A DNA stretch of 64,000 nucleotides from the NCBI RefSeq assembly GCF_032062135.1, contig NC_092859.1:26037324-26101323 (forward strand). The letters are read 5' to 3'. This document shows positions 45,246 to 58,730 of this stretch, in pieces. The stretch is from Pyxicephalus adspersus. Its lineage: Eukaryota > Chordata > Amphibia > Anura > Pyxicephalidae. The notes below the pieces were generated by a model that saw nothing but the letters and a program-made list of their open reading frames with translations, was not told the DNA's origin and ran no database searches. The number at the start of each line of letters is the position of its first letter. Positions within the stretch are counted from its first letter, which is position 1. The translations under genes and the position numbers were made by a program.

Positions 45246-45689
45246 TTCATTAAAAGTTTTAGGTAGAGCTAGGATTTTATGTTTTCTGTGACCCTAATAA
45301 AGAGATAACTCAAAAACCTGCAATACCAGCAGAGTCCCCTAAAAGCCAGAAGGTGATGGAAGCCATAAACCCCTAAGACTAACTGGAACATCAGTCATGG
45401 GTGGAGAGGTCCTTTAGATAACCGGGATACTAGAGAACACAGTGCCATGAAAACAGAACTACAGAACTACAGAGTGCTGATACTGAACAGGACAGCTCCT
45501 CTCATAAACCCCTCAGATAAGAGTGTGAATATGACAAGGTTTATATTCCAATCTTGTAAACCCGAGTTTGGATTCTGTTCAGCAGACGGATAAATAAAGC
45601 CATATATGGAGCAACAAGAACGATGGAGGGATCATGGGAGGAAATATCACAATGTACTATAAGGGGGAAGGGGAGTCCCTATATAAAGA

Positions 45690-47095
45690 ATAGGCGAACG
45701 TACTGAGATTTATACCCAGCATACAGGACAAGAGAAAGGGTACTGTGTACAGTCTATACATATAGAATACGAACAGATATCGAGATACTAGTGTTTATCC
45801 ACCTTTTTAACATAGGGGAAACCCTGAAATAGCTTTCAGGTCTTAAGGAAATCTCATAGCATATTAGTGTGGTGGTCATTGGGACGAATGCCTCTTACAT
45901 TGCTGGCCATTTGGAAGAATGTCACCCTTACGGATAACCAAAAGGATCATTGGTGTCAGTAGTAATTGATCAGAGAAGTTGAAACTGCTCATGGCTCAAG
46001 GAACCCCCTAGAAAACTTTGGAGGAACCCTTGTCTATACATACAGAATAGGACAAATAAAAATAACATAAATTTATACCAGTACACAGAATAAAAATAAT
46101 TCATAATTATATCTAAAATAGAGAACAATTAGTAGTACAGTGAAATATCCATACATACAACATATGAACTGTAATCCTTACCCTGCAATGGTAAAGATTA
46201 TAGAAAAGAGAAGCAGTACTGTGCAGCATCTATAAATATAAATTAAAGAGATGCTGTATATTACACCTATCATACAGGACAAAAGAAGTGCAGAGCCCAA
46301 ACATACACAGTGTTTTCCCCAGCCCATTTTAGCCGGGCGCAGCACCCAGCACTTTTCAGTAATAACCAGGCTGTTTTTGGGTTGTTACTTTAGAGTTGGG
46401 TAACAATACAGGAGCTGCCACCCACCTATAATTTCTTCCCACTCCCTACTTGAACACTGCAAAAAGAATAAGAACATATGTCGAGATTTACACCAAGCAT
46501 ATAGGACAAGAGAAGTGGTACTGTGCAAAGTCTATACATACAAAATAAGAACAGATATGAGAATTACACCAAGCATACAGGACAAGAGAAGTGGTACTGT
46601 GCAGAGTCTATACATACAAAATAGGAACAGATATGAGAATTACACCAAGCATACAGGACAAGAGAAGTGTGCGGAGTCCATCCATACAAAATAAGATCGT
46701 ATACCGAGAATTACACCCAGCATAAAGGACAAGAGAAGTGGGTACTGTGCAGAGTCTATACATACAGAGTAAGAACAGATACCGAGCATACAGGACAAGA
46801 GAAGTAGTACTGTGCAGGGTCTATACATACAGAATAAGAACAGATATTGAGAATTACACCAAGCACACAGGAAAGATAAGTGTGCAGAGTCCATTTATAC
46901 AAAATAAAAACATATACCAAGAATTACACCAAGCATACAGGACAAGAGAAGTGTGCAGAGAACATACATACAAAATAAGAACAGATATCGAGAATTAAAC
47001 CAAGCATACAGAAAATGAGAAGTGGTACTGTACAGAGTCCATACATACAGAATAGGAACAGATATGAGAATTACACCCAGCATACAGGAAGATAC
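45690..47095 (+). repeat. 77-bp minisatellite, about nine recent copies
   Basis: Unit (about 77 bp): AATAAGAACAGATATCGAGA, ATTACACCAAGCATACAGG, ACAAGAGAAGTGGTACTGTG, CAGAGTCTATACATAC. Nine near-identical units lie at about 46460-47095, some shortened by about 8 bp (GTGGTACT missing). Older copies reach 45690. A hAT-type MITE (46308-46459) splits the array. Confidence 0.85.
46308..46459 (+). mobile_element. hAT-type MITE copy within minisatellite
   Basis: CAGTGTTTTCCCCAGCCC to GAACACTG (152 bp): the best-preserved pair of ends in this family here, inverted repeat CAGTGTT / AACACTG. Contains GCCGGGCGCAGCACCCAGCA. No clear target duplication. Confidence 0.75.
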
Positions 47096-48430
47096 TGGTC
47101 ATTTGTAGCACGCTGTGAATTGGGGGTCATACTTTAGAAATAAATGTTTGGAGCAGACTGTATAAACCAAGAAAGTTCCATGCGGAGTTGGAACAGAACT
47201 AGCAGCATTTACGGTTGGAGTACAAATTGTCACTCATCATCCGTGGCAGGTTAATTCCCTCTCTCATTCTGCCTGTTCAGGGTTGTCATAACGGGTTGTG
47301 ATGAATGTTGTCACAATGGAGTCTCGTACAATTAGGATCCTTTCATACTCACTGTGTAAAACCGTTTTCCACTCCTGGGTGCACAGCATACTGATACCAT
47401 GCAGCCGGGGAGAGGCAAACAGCACAGCAACCAGATTTGTACAAAACTGCAAACAACAACCAGGCAGCCAAAAACAACATGTTGATTTTGGAAACGCCGT
47501 TAAAATCTACTGCAGCTGCTTGCAACAAAACATTAGGATTGCAGTTGTGCACGGTGGGCTTGAAATGGCCCTTAGGACAGGTTGTGTCTAGCCTGCTTTA
47601 GTCACATTTCAGATACACATGGAGTGTGATGGCTCAAGGACTGCCACATTCATGGAGGAAGCATGGAGAATCTCTCTGTATCCGCCTTCAACTGAACTTA
47701 TAACAAACTGCTGATGTCTCGGAGTAATAAGGTACAAATTGGCTCATGTCTCATGTTGGCTGGCTGGCTCATGCTGGCTTGAATTGTACCAGAAGGGTGA
47801 AGTATTTTATCACATCAGGATTGTGTTTAATAAAACAGCTTACTTATGGCACACACCCCGGGACTGATGTACGGGTGTGACACGCTTTATGAAAGGGATG
47901 GGGACTAGGGCAATGTTTATTACAATATTTTACACATCAAAGAAAATTCTGAGTCAGGAAGCTTCTGAATAGTTTTTTATTAGCTGGAAGACCCATTTCA
48001 TAGAATACATTCTTAAGAGGACCTGTCATTTGCATGAATAAATTACTGATCTGTCACAATATGCAGGAACAGTATTGTTGTTCAGAAAAGGGCAGCATTT
48101 GATCATTAAGAAGCCATGCCTAGGATCTATTCAAGTAACTGTGCCTTTGCTAAGATGATAATGTTTGTCTGCTGCAAGCATGACAAAGCATTTACACAGT
48201 CTCCCCCACCCTCTGCAACATTGTACTTTTTTTTTAAAGTTGGGGTTAAGGTGTTTTTCCTGTGTTAAGGAAAAAGCAGATGAAGACATTGACAAGGGGA
48301 ATACTGTGATCTCTGTGAGGGTAATAAATATCCTGATGGTAGAAGGCACCTGTACCTTATTATCATTGTCTGCAGTCAGCCTTTTAGCCAGCAGACTCAC
48401 ACATGGAGAGGTAGCGGGGTCACAGTCCAT

Positions 48431-48450
48431 GGATAATAATAATAATAATG
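48431..48450. repeat. (AAT)n microsatellite
   Basis: About six AAT units. Confidence 0.8.
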
Positions 48451-49106
48451 AGGTTTGCATGTGAGATGTGGACTAAGCAATGGAAGCTTTATCACCCCAA
48501 AGCTCCACAAATCCCCCAGTACCCAGGACAGGACAAGATTCTGTACATCAACTATAGGCCCTGGAGACTTTTGCCATAAATAATGTGAGAAACCTAAGTG
48601 ACACCAACACACTGTCCACAATTCTGCTTCACTATAATTTTCGTGTCCTGGTGATCATTATCACAGGAAGAGATGGAAAATCGAAAATAATACAGACGTG
48701 ACCAAAATAAGGATAAAGCTGAAATTTTCAAAAAAGGGATTCATGTGAAAAAATAGATTTCCTTTACATTGGAAAAGATGTTTTAAATATGTCACCGGAG
48801 GGCAAATTACAAAGAAAAAAAAATGTTTGACTGCAGCAGTTTTATACAATTCTTCAAGCGACAATGAAAATATGGCCAGCTAGTATATCAAATTGTGAAA
48901 GTCTATGGGAAACACAAGTGGCTACTATCTGCATGGGGTTTGTATTGTGTGCATCGCACCACCAAAAACATGCAGTTAGGTTAAATGGCTGCTCCAGAAA
49001 AAAACTATCAAGTGAAAGTCCGAATTGTGCATTTATTAAAAATACAAAACAGTCTTCTTTAATTAAAAAACACACAACCCATCTACCTAATGACTCAATT
49101 TAATTT

Positions 49107-49520
49107 ATGACACTGGCAACCAGCCTATTTTATACTCCTCGCCCGGAGGGCTGCAATTCACGACCAGCAGACTTCAATGCTTCATTAGACACATTGGACG
49201 GTCCCCAGCCAATGTTCATCCAAACATTCCGCGCCTGCTGCGCCGGTGATTTGATTACTTGCAAGTGCTGCAGGACAAACTTTACATTAAAAAGAATGAC
49301 AATATGCAGGGACCAGACGAACCAGTTGGACGGTACGGATGATTCAATAAAGGGCACGGGGAGAGGCAACATCTGCGCAGGGCGGCCAGCGGTTCAAGGT
49401 GACAAAGGCTCTTTGAGCCGAGAGGAATAAAAATACATGAGAGTTAATTAGGACGACTGTCAGCATATTCGTACGCTGGATCAGCTCTGAGGTCTTTAAA
49501 TAACAGTGATGTCATCCATA
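49107..49520. other. Unassigned moderately CpG-containing block
   Basis: Sequence of higher complexity and G+C than its surroundings, with no resemblance to the repeats listed, then GAGTTAATTAGGACGAC. Open frames occur on both strands without known peptide. Could be a conserved regulatory element or an unrelated repeat; conservation cannot be judged from one sequence. Confidence 0.3.
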
Positions 49521-49715
49521 ACAAGACTGAGCATGGCAGCACACTGCTGAAAGCCAAAAAAATGTGAGAGGTTTCCTAAGGGACAATTATAGTTTTGCAT
49601 TCAAAAATTGTGAGCAGGAAAGAATTTTATTGCAGGAGGGACAGGCGATGCCTAATTGTCTGTTCATGATCTTTTCCAAGAACAATGAGCTGTGTAGCTG
49701 CAGCTCAGTATAGTA

Positions 49716-49777
49716 CAGGGGTCAGCAACCTTTAAAGAGCCGCATGCGGCTCCGGAGCCGCAGGTTGCAGACCCCTG
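49716..49777. mobile_element. 62-bp foldback hAT MITE with exact 8-bp TSD
   Basis: CAGGGGTCAGCAACC ... inverse CAGGGGTCTGCAACC, with central CCGCATGCGG and CTCCGGAG palindromes. Flanked on both sides by GTATAGTA (49708-49715 and 49778-49785), an exact 8-bp target duplication as made by hAT transposases. Confidence 0.88.
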
Positions 49778-50480
49778 GTATAGTATGATGGGATGTGTCC
49801 AGTATCCTGGCATACCTCGGGGGTGCCAGAACTGAATAAACTCCCATGCACATATAGCTAAGAGGAGAAGGAGGGAAGGGGTTAATTTGGGGTTTTATTG
49901 ATGCACTATATTTATTATTTTACAGATACTCTTTGCAGAAGCTCTTTGGACCAATTGCCATCAATGGAGACACCCAGCTGCAGACTACCCAAATTGTCCT
50001 ATTGTATGTTTATACAGCAAAATGTTCCACTGCAAGCCCTAAAAGTCCACTTACCATAAACGTTAGTTTATATCTTCACCCAAAGACATGGAAGGAGGAA
50101 TGAGCCTTGTGAATGTAAAGTAGAAATGTGGCCAATCAGAGGCCGCCCCCCAAAACGTAGGCTGCTAATCTGACAATGTTAAAAGTTCACTATATGATCT
50201 GGGTGGCTTCACAGCTATATAATGCTGTAAACAAGTTGACAATCCGCCCTCCCGCTCGCCTGTAATTTGTAGCAGCTGAAAACCACCATCAAAGGGATCC
50301 CTTACACCCTATGATGTGCAATAATCCTCATTCAATTAAAATTTTTACATGCTAAGTATTGTGATGTGCCTCAGATTAAGATACATAATGGGCTCCAAAG
50401 AGAACCTGTCTCTAGTTATACATTTTAGAATGCAACTTTAAACCAAACTTTGCCTTGTTTTTGGATAGAGTTGGAAAGGG

Positions 50481-50789
50481 TTAGGCTATGTACAAACACG
50501 CAATATTTGTCGTTGGAAAGAATCTTTCACAATCTTTTCCAACGACATATGACTGCACGATGCATGAATGAGCGTTGTACATACAGCAACATTCTGCTCC
50601 ATGGAGAGGGGAGGGGGAAAACCACGGATCAGCACCCCGCTGTGCCCTCTCCCCTTCACTTTCATTACGATCGTTCCTTGTCTATGGATCCACGGATGAT
50701 GAGCGCTGTACAATCAGCAGATTCTTGTCCGATATCAGCCCCGAGCCGATTATCAGAGGAGAACCATCTGACATGTGTATGTAGCCTTA
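50481..50789 (+). mobile_element. Palindromic MITE copy (GTACACAC family)
   Basis: TTAGGCTATGTACAAACACG to ACATGTGTATGTAGCCTTA; the interior follows the 18841-19175 copy (TTTGTCGTTGGAAAG, GACTGCACGATGCATGAA, CATGGAGAGGGGAGGGGG, GATTCTTGTCCGATATC). More CpG decay than the other copy. Confidence 0.75.
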
Positions 50790-50992
50790 CATTTAATCAT
50801 GACAACATTTCTGTCTGTGATCCCCACTGGGCAGATTAGATACTTCCAGTTCCAGTTGTCCCTCAGCATCCAGGTTACATGATTTGATGGGTTATAAACT
50901 TTTTATTCACTGAGCGATTTTAAAGTTTATAATTTTTCCATGCTGTTATGTTCCACCGGAGTAAATGTGCCAACTTAAAACCTCCAAATACT

Positions 50993-51313
50993 TAATAACC
51001 CTCCCAGAGATCACAGTATATCCCCCTGACAATGCTTTCATCTGTTATACCAGACAGAATATTAACACCATCTTTGTTTAGACATCATACAGTCATCATC
51101 TACTCCTTGGAGCCGGATGCCAACTCTGACCACACAGCCATGTAAATCCAGTGGCCAATGTAGTTCTTGGTTGCATTGAGATGTCTGACACAGACCGACC
51201 CCTGGTACAACTTAATACCTTGCTACAAAATAACAATTATTGCTTGGGAAGAAGGCAGGAAATGCATCCTCCTGCCTGCAGCAGACTGATGACATCATTT
51301 CAGCCTAGACAAA
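50993..51313 (+). repeat. Dispersed repeat family I, copy 3
   Basis: CACCATCTTTGTTTAGACATC, CATGTAAATCCAGTGG, AGATGTCTGACACAGACCG and CCTGCCTGCAGCAGACTGAT; longest copy of the four. Confidence 0.6.
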
Positions 51314-54300
51314 GTCACCAGATTGGAGTATAATAGGCTTTTAATGATCAATTGTGGAACAAACACTACTGGTATATATAGCAAAATGTCAGGAATTTAG
51401 GCAGACATTTATGCAGTTACTGGATTTGTTTCATGGAGCAAAACACCAAGAATGGCCTTATCATTGCACAGATGGATACCCTGTAGCTGGTATTTGCTAA
51501 GATAAAAGATGAAAACCTGACAGGCAGGAATCGCATTATTTGATGCCCACTGTAACACATATTCAATGCTTCTCTGCTATTTCTATACAAAATTTGATGT
51601 TGATATTTGGCAATCCCTGCGCAATCTCTATCCCCTTGTCCCAGCAGACTGACCCAAGTCATAATCCAGAACAAATCTCTGCAGGAAAGTCCGACATGAG
51701 CTTCAGCGACCTCCTCCGCCATATGGAGACAATCTGTTCCCCTCTGCCAGGAAGCCAGCGGGCAAAGCTACATGGGAGAGGACAGACGCTGCTCCGCACC
51801 CAACATACAATTTACTAAATGACAGAGTCCTTTCACAAACTGACCTTGACCCTTTCACTGCACCAATGTAACTTTTTATGCAGCAGCAAGTAAACAGTCA
51901 CCACTTCAGTCACCTTTACAGGTGCCAGCTTTCTTTGGGTGGCTGCAATGCTGAATGTAATGAGCGTTGTCTTCTGGCTAAAATACAAATCTTTATTCCT
52001 TTGTGAAAGCAGTCTTCAGGGAACCCCTGTTAGAAATGTACTATATCCACAGTTCCCAGTATAATATTGGGGTGGTCAGTAGGTGTGAGAAGAATGCCAT
52101 CCTTACAGATTATTGGTGTCACTTACACTGACCTAAGAGGCATTAATTGCTCATTGCACAGGGAACCCCTAGCAATGTCTGAAGGACCCTGCGAGACATC
52201 ATTATGTTTACAAGCTGTATCTGCTCCCCACAAAGCACATTGGATTGTAATAAGCTTGCAGATATCTCCAGTCAACAACACTAGCTGGGCTATCTTCCAG
52301 CAGGCAAATTCTAAACAAAACAAAAAAAAACCCAGCTATAGAGTAGAAAGAGAGCAGAGACGAACCCTTGCTCTCTATGTGGATGCAGCAGCCTCTGTGC
52401 AGAGGTCCAATTGTTCCCTTATCAAGCCAGAGCTCTCCAATTAACAGGGAGACCAGGATTTTCCAATCACAGAGCCATAAATCTGATTTCTGACAATATC
52501 AACTAAACAAATATACCAAAACTCTTCAACTTAGCAGTCCAAAGGGAAGCAAACTGACTCTTAAACTTACACTAATTTTAGGTATTTTTAGACAACATAA
52601 AGCTACAATACGCTTCCATACTTACCACCTTCTGATCTTCCATAGAAGGATAGCAATGCTGACCCATCCGTTACATTGTCTGCAGAGCACACAGAGAGGC
52701 AGATAGAGGATGGTGTCTGTCCAGAGGCAGCGTTATCACCCCTATTCCCAATAATAACAGAACACCCCTGGGTACTACCACCTGAGATGGGCGACACTCT
52801 GCAACTGACAGAATCACAGACTCGCTCTCCCAGTGCGGAGATACAACTGGGGGTGGGGGGAGAGAAACAAAGTGGCGATTATACAAGCAGCTAAATAACA
52901 CAGCAGCAGAGGAAGTCAGGCTAAATTTGGATGCGAGAGACGATTCTTAGTAATTTGAAAGAAATGTACAACGATAAGACTGCAAGGCGGCTGCAAAGGT
53001 CCTCCAAGGGGCGCTGCAGTGTATTTTAATGGAGTGCAGAATTTAAACATTCTTCTAATGTGCCTTGAAAGAGATGTAAGCAATAAATGGATATTATTTA
53101 GTTTGCATTCAAGCAAAGTAGTTCAGTCACGGACCTGCCGCTGATTACAGAGCAGTAGCATGCCAAGCTATGTTCAGTGGTTTGTGCAAGCGGTTTTGCA
53201 GCAAAAAGCAGGTAATATCAGGCCATTCATTATCTTTTTATTTTTCTGTTTTTTTCAGAGACAGTTTGGTACCTTTAGGGACCTGAACAGGAGCTGCCTA
53301 CAAGCACCTAAAATGCTTGTATAGACATAGACATGCAAATACCTGTAATGCCATCCTCAGCAGGAACAAAACAACAACATGCCCCCCAAGTATTGCACCC
53401 CTGACACCTACTCATTTCTCAGAGTGAGGGGGAGAATATTTATTATATTTATTTCAGATTCCAGATGTCTCTACAAACAGATAAAATTATAGCTCCTGTT
53501 ATATCTGTTCAGAGTTCAGCTTTAACAAACACTTATTAGATTTTGCAGCAGAATGGTAAATTGGTGGCTTTACCTCCTATGGCACAGGAACCTCCATTCC
53601 CACCAGGGCTCTTTCTGGATGAATTATGGAAGTTCTTCTTGTAGTGCTATGCATTTACCCCAAACACCAAACAGCTAGAGTTTTACCAGTCCTGATCCAG
53701 GTATGTTATGTGCATGCTTGGGATGTTAGATTGTGGGCTCATGATGAGAGATGGTTCTCTGTACACGAATAACTGCTGATATTATAAAAAAATTATAAAC
53801 TTTAATTACGCCAACTGGCCTGAAATAAATGATTACTGTACATCCCATTACTAAAATCTCATACAAATCTTGAATAGGTTAACACAAATCCAAAAAGTAT
53901 TTTTATTTACAAATCTGCTGATTTATTAAATAATATTAGGTAATCATGCCGTGGAGGTCTTTACTCCGGATATGAGGTGACAACACTCATATCACTCCAC
54001 TATTGACTTTGAAAAGTTTCTTTTTTTTGCTAACGCACATTACACAGGCTTGGTCCACTGTTGTCCCCATCAGGAAAGCCTTAGGAAAGGTCATGCAGCC
54101 TTTACTGACGTTCATGTAGACAAGATGACAAGAAGATAAAAGATTTTATTACAAACTGAAACGCAATTGAAAGTTAAAACCTCAAAGTACCAACCTGTTA
54201 GGGTTTGTATACAGTTACCACATTCATTTGAATGCAGAAACATGTATAGTAACACATCTAATGAGACATGGATGGTATCCCGGGTTGCCATTCATTCCAA

Positions 54301-55649
54301 AGAGCACCCAAAACACATCTTGCAAACTCACTGGAGCATTTTTGTGGTGTGCTTTAAAAAAATGCCAAATATATTTTGTGTTTGAAGAGCTGCATATGGT
54401 ATAAATGGGATTTGTTACATACACGACAATACATGTGCGTAAAGTGCACCGCATGCCTATAGTGAGAAGGAGTCCCTACCTCTAATAAATGAGTACAGTA
54501 TACCTTTAAATAACATGGCTATTTTTAATTCACACACAGCAAAGATGCAGAAGCACAGAATAGCTCTTTCCAAGGATGACTGCACATCACAAACACACAC
54601 AAAACATCAACAGAAAAAGGAGAAAGCATGGGAAGAAGAAGTTTCCTGAGGCCATATTAACTCATCTGGGAAACTGCTGCGGACAGCAGTCACCGAAAGG
54701 TCAAAAAGTAAATTCTCAAATGGGAAACAAAGCAAGTTGGCTTCCTGCGTCCATGGGATGTGGCGCATTCCGCAAGATACACTCCAGGCCAACCATTGCA
54801 CAGGGCTCTGATGAAGGTCGGGGTTACAACCCACAGCGGTCAAAAACCAAATGAAAGTAAATAGATAAAAAATACACAAATATGATGTTTGTACAAGAAA
54901 TACAAATGACAGAACGAAGAGAAAAAGTGTAAACGTGCGAATCCCAATAATCTATGCAGTGCAAAGAGGGAGAGATAGGAAAGGAGAATGTGATAATGAG
55001 CACACAGCATTATTGTATAGATCTGTGTACTCTGAGCAACTCCATTTTTTATTTATATATAAAAACTAATTTAAACCCATTTTATCCTTTGTTCCTGATT
55101 ACCTGCAGCCTTTTCCTGCCTATATGACCTCTGGGATGCAAGGCTTTTCTCAGGTTTGGTTTGCTTGACAACAATGAACCATGCCTGCCTAATGCAACCT
55201 CTTCTAGTCTACTGTGTGACCACACAGGAACATGGATAGTACACTGGGACAGAGTGTTGTCACCCCTTATCAAGCTCCTGGTTTGCTGTAATCTAATTTA
55301 AAGAGGACCGGTACATTGCCCATACTATAAGTAGACAGATAGCATTATTGGTTTCAATTGGTTGGGCAAGCAAAAAGCACTGCATTGTGGACAGGTAAAA
55401 GGAGTGTTGTGTGGCCCCCTCTCCCCAGGCCTGGTAGTACACAGTAATTATGAAGGAAAAAAAGCAAGGGGACATATACAAACATTTAAACATAAGTGCA
55501 AAATACAGGTTTATTATTTACATAGGAGAACAATACTGTTTTTATTGTACATAGATATACAATTCAAGAGTAATCAGTCCAATTAAGATAATCTTATCAA
55601 CGTGGTAATGTAAACCAACTTCTGCAAGTAATCTGCAAACAGGGATAGG

Positions 55650-55657
55650 TGTGTGTG

Positions 55658-55710
<53 letters not shown>
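55650..55710. repeat. (GT)n(TA)n microsatellite
   Basis: GTGTGTGTATGTATAT leading into about 25 TA units. Confidence 0.9.
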
Positions 55711-55712
<2 letters not shown>

Positions 55713-57939
55713 AACCATATCATATGTTACCAGCATACACATATACGGTATACAACACATATACAGGTTCTGTTTTCTGGCTAATAGTGCTGCACACAGT
55801 TAGCGCCTTGCTGATATGAATATGTGACTACAGGCAGAGACAGTCAGATTCATACTCTCTCTGCAGCCTCTAATAACATGAAAACCGCACGGTGCTCATG
55901 GTGGCCATGTGCTCTAGGATGTCTGCGCATTAGAATACATGAGAGTTCCGGAGTGGCAGGTTTATTTGCTCAGGCTTGGAAAAAGGAGGGTTTTTTTTTT
56001 TTAATTAAATCACTACCGGTAGGTGATATTGGCATCTCCATGGTCAGAGCTAACTATAGACGCAATAATGCACTTTCAACCAAAAAGCTGGATGAATCAC
56101 TCACACACACACACTTGCATATTAAAAAGCAATTTAGCCAAAAGTTGCCCTGTAGTAATTACATGCAAATATATTGTACATAAACTTTTTTTCACAACCA
56201 CCAAGACCTGCCCTACAGCTTAATATGCAATTACATTCCTGTGGCAGATCCGTGAACCACAATAAATAGCAGCGCGACATCTTCTGCATTTCCATTGCAA
56301 GTCTTCTCCTAATGGTACTGTAGAATGAAGCCAATAATCCTGCAGGTTTTTATCAGCAAGTCTAAAATTGTTACAGAATCGTTTCACCAAGATAAGGCTT
56401 GGCGGAGTTCTTCCTAATCTAGTTCAGACACATTATAACTGATGTCATGTAATTTTAATGTCTGAATTTGAGAAATGCTGCGAGTGTATATACACATCTG
56501 CCTTGGGAATCCAGGAAGCACTAAAAATTAAAAACACCTTCTTTGGTTTTAACAAGAAAACTGTAAATTTATTAACACTGAAAGCCACAAGAACCAACGC
56601 CAATACCCAAAAGCTCTAAATGGGAGCCAAGATTTCATCATTGTGCCCCTGCAAAACACCATAATCAGAACTAAGGGGCTGAGGGCTGACGAAGTTTGGG
56701 TGATCCATTGAAAGCTAATGCTAAGAAATAGGAGGCATTTGGTTGTCCAATTTGAAGACAACCTAAAACATATGGAATAGCAGTTTGTTTGCTGCTTGGA
56801 TGTTTTTTGGGATGTCCTCCGTTGCTGTTTGACACCAAGTTCAGATCTGGAAAAGCTCTATACACTAAGGATTATCCAGGCTCGAGTCTCATTTGTATCA
56901 CTTTTTGTACCATAGACTAAATAGCTGGAAAACTTACTATATCAATGAAAACTAACATTAATATGTATAGAATAAATATAAGTATATCATTAATAAGATA
57001 AAAATACTAATACAAATAAGTATATAATAAATAGGATATAAATACTGCAAGTTCTGGCGGCTGGTACAGTAAGCACATGTTAAAGAATTCTGGGGGTGAC
57101 ACACAACAAATTCCAACATGAACTGCCACTACCCCCACTACTAATAAAGCAAAGAGAAGGGACAAAAACATGACCCCCAAACAAGCACAGAGGTTTCCAT
57201 GTCAGTTTTGTAAGCTGAACTCCAAACACAACAACTTTGTATGCAATGGTTGCTTTTAATTTGCTCCATGGCTCATGTACAGTGTTTATTTAGCCCAAAT
57301 GTAGCCATAATTTAATTTTATTTAAAGTAGATATAACATAACTGGATGACATTTGGTTTGGCAAGTCACTACGTGTCATACACAACTATCTTTTGAAAAA
57401 AAAACATCCTTGCTGATTTCCTGAATCTCTTTGCAGCCATTAACTGCCTACATGTACTTCGGCAATGGCTGCATGACATTTACCAGAGTGGCTTTCCAGG
57501 TGGTGACAACAGTGGACTATATTGGTGCAATGAAAGTCGGGATGAATATGAAGTCTTTCAATGGGGCTGTATGTAACATGTGTTGACTATTTTTAGAATA
57601 AATTAAGAAAACTATAAAACAAACGGCCTTCTTTGAGAAGTGAAACTTTTGCGTAGATGAGCCGCAGCCAACTGCTACTATCTTAGCCGCACAGCTCCAG
57701 ACCACAGATTTCTCATTCATGAACTCACAAGACTCGCGGCTGATAAGTCGTGGTTTGTGCAGGAACAAGAACTTCTTTCAGAGCTCCGACATGTTTACTG
57801 AGGCTGCGCTGTTCATGTGACCCAACGGCAAAAAATTCATCATGCTCTTTAATATATACAGTGTATATGTATTCTACACACACATGGTGTCTAAAGGTGA
57901 AATTTTACAGAACTACAGTTTCACTTTCAAGTTTTCATG

Positions 57940-58200
57940 ATCAGACAGGTCATTATTGCAGAAAAGGATGGGCAATGTTTCTTCTGCAATAATTCCTTCT
58001 ACCTGCCTGATCGCTCCAGGTCTCTGACCAAATAAGTGGAGGACCCTGCCCCGAAGAGCTTACAATCTAGTAATTATACCTGGCATACCTGGCTTTCTCT
58101 AAATGTGCTGGGAATAAACGTCATCCAAACCCATCAGGATGGCCAAAGATTGCAGGGAGGAAACGTTAAAAAAAAGAAGATGGCGGCAACCTGCGAGGGA
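57940..58200. repeat. Interspersed repeat with AAGATGGCGGC
   Basis: CAGACAGGTCATTATTGCAG, TTCTTCTGCAATAATTCC, CTACCTGCCTGATCGC and AAGAAGATGGCGGCAACC; blocks shared with 37330-37755. Ends not resolved. Confidence 0.4.
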
Positions 58201-58730
58201 ACAGGGGCCGAGTAACACGTTCCATTTTATTCCAACAACACACACTGTGATATGTTTAGATTAACAAAATTAATGTATCATACAAAACATTTACCGTACA
58301 TTTTGTATTAATACATAGAAAGCTGCTCAAATAATTGATCAAGCAAGAACATTTTTTGGGTTGGTAAACTATTATATTAAAACTTTTCTGTATTATAATA
58401 CGGTAGATATTTTGATCAGTAAAATAGATTGTAATTCAGATGAAGGAACAAGTTGACGGTACATCAAACATATGTATTTGACTGCAAAGGATCAGTTTTG
58501 TAATATAAATATAAAAAAGTCAGAGAGAGAATCACAAATGGGTCTATTTATATAGCAGTGAATCTGACATGGGACAAAAAATATTCCTTGGTGGAAAATC
58601 AATTACTGCTATTAAAAAAAAGTCCCTGGAAGATTCTTCACCAGAGAATATTTCAGTAAGATGAAGTGCCTAAAAACTTACACAGTGGTGTATGCCCAGT
58701 GTTCTCCCCAGCCCCTTAGCCAGGTGCACA

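Noticed and set aside
46460..47095. CRISPR-like regular array
   Set aside because: Units are contiguous 77-bp tandem repeats without unique spacers, in vertebrate DNA.
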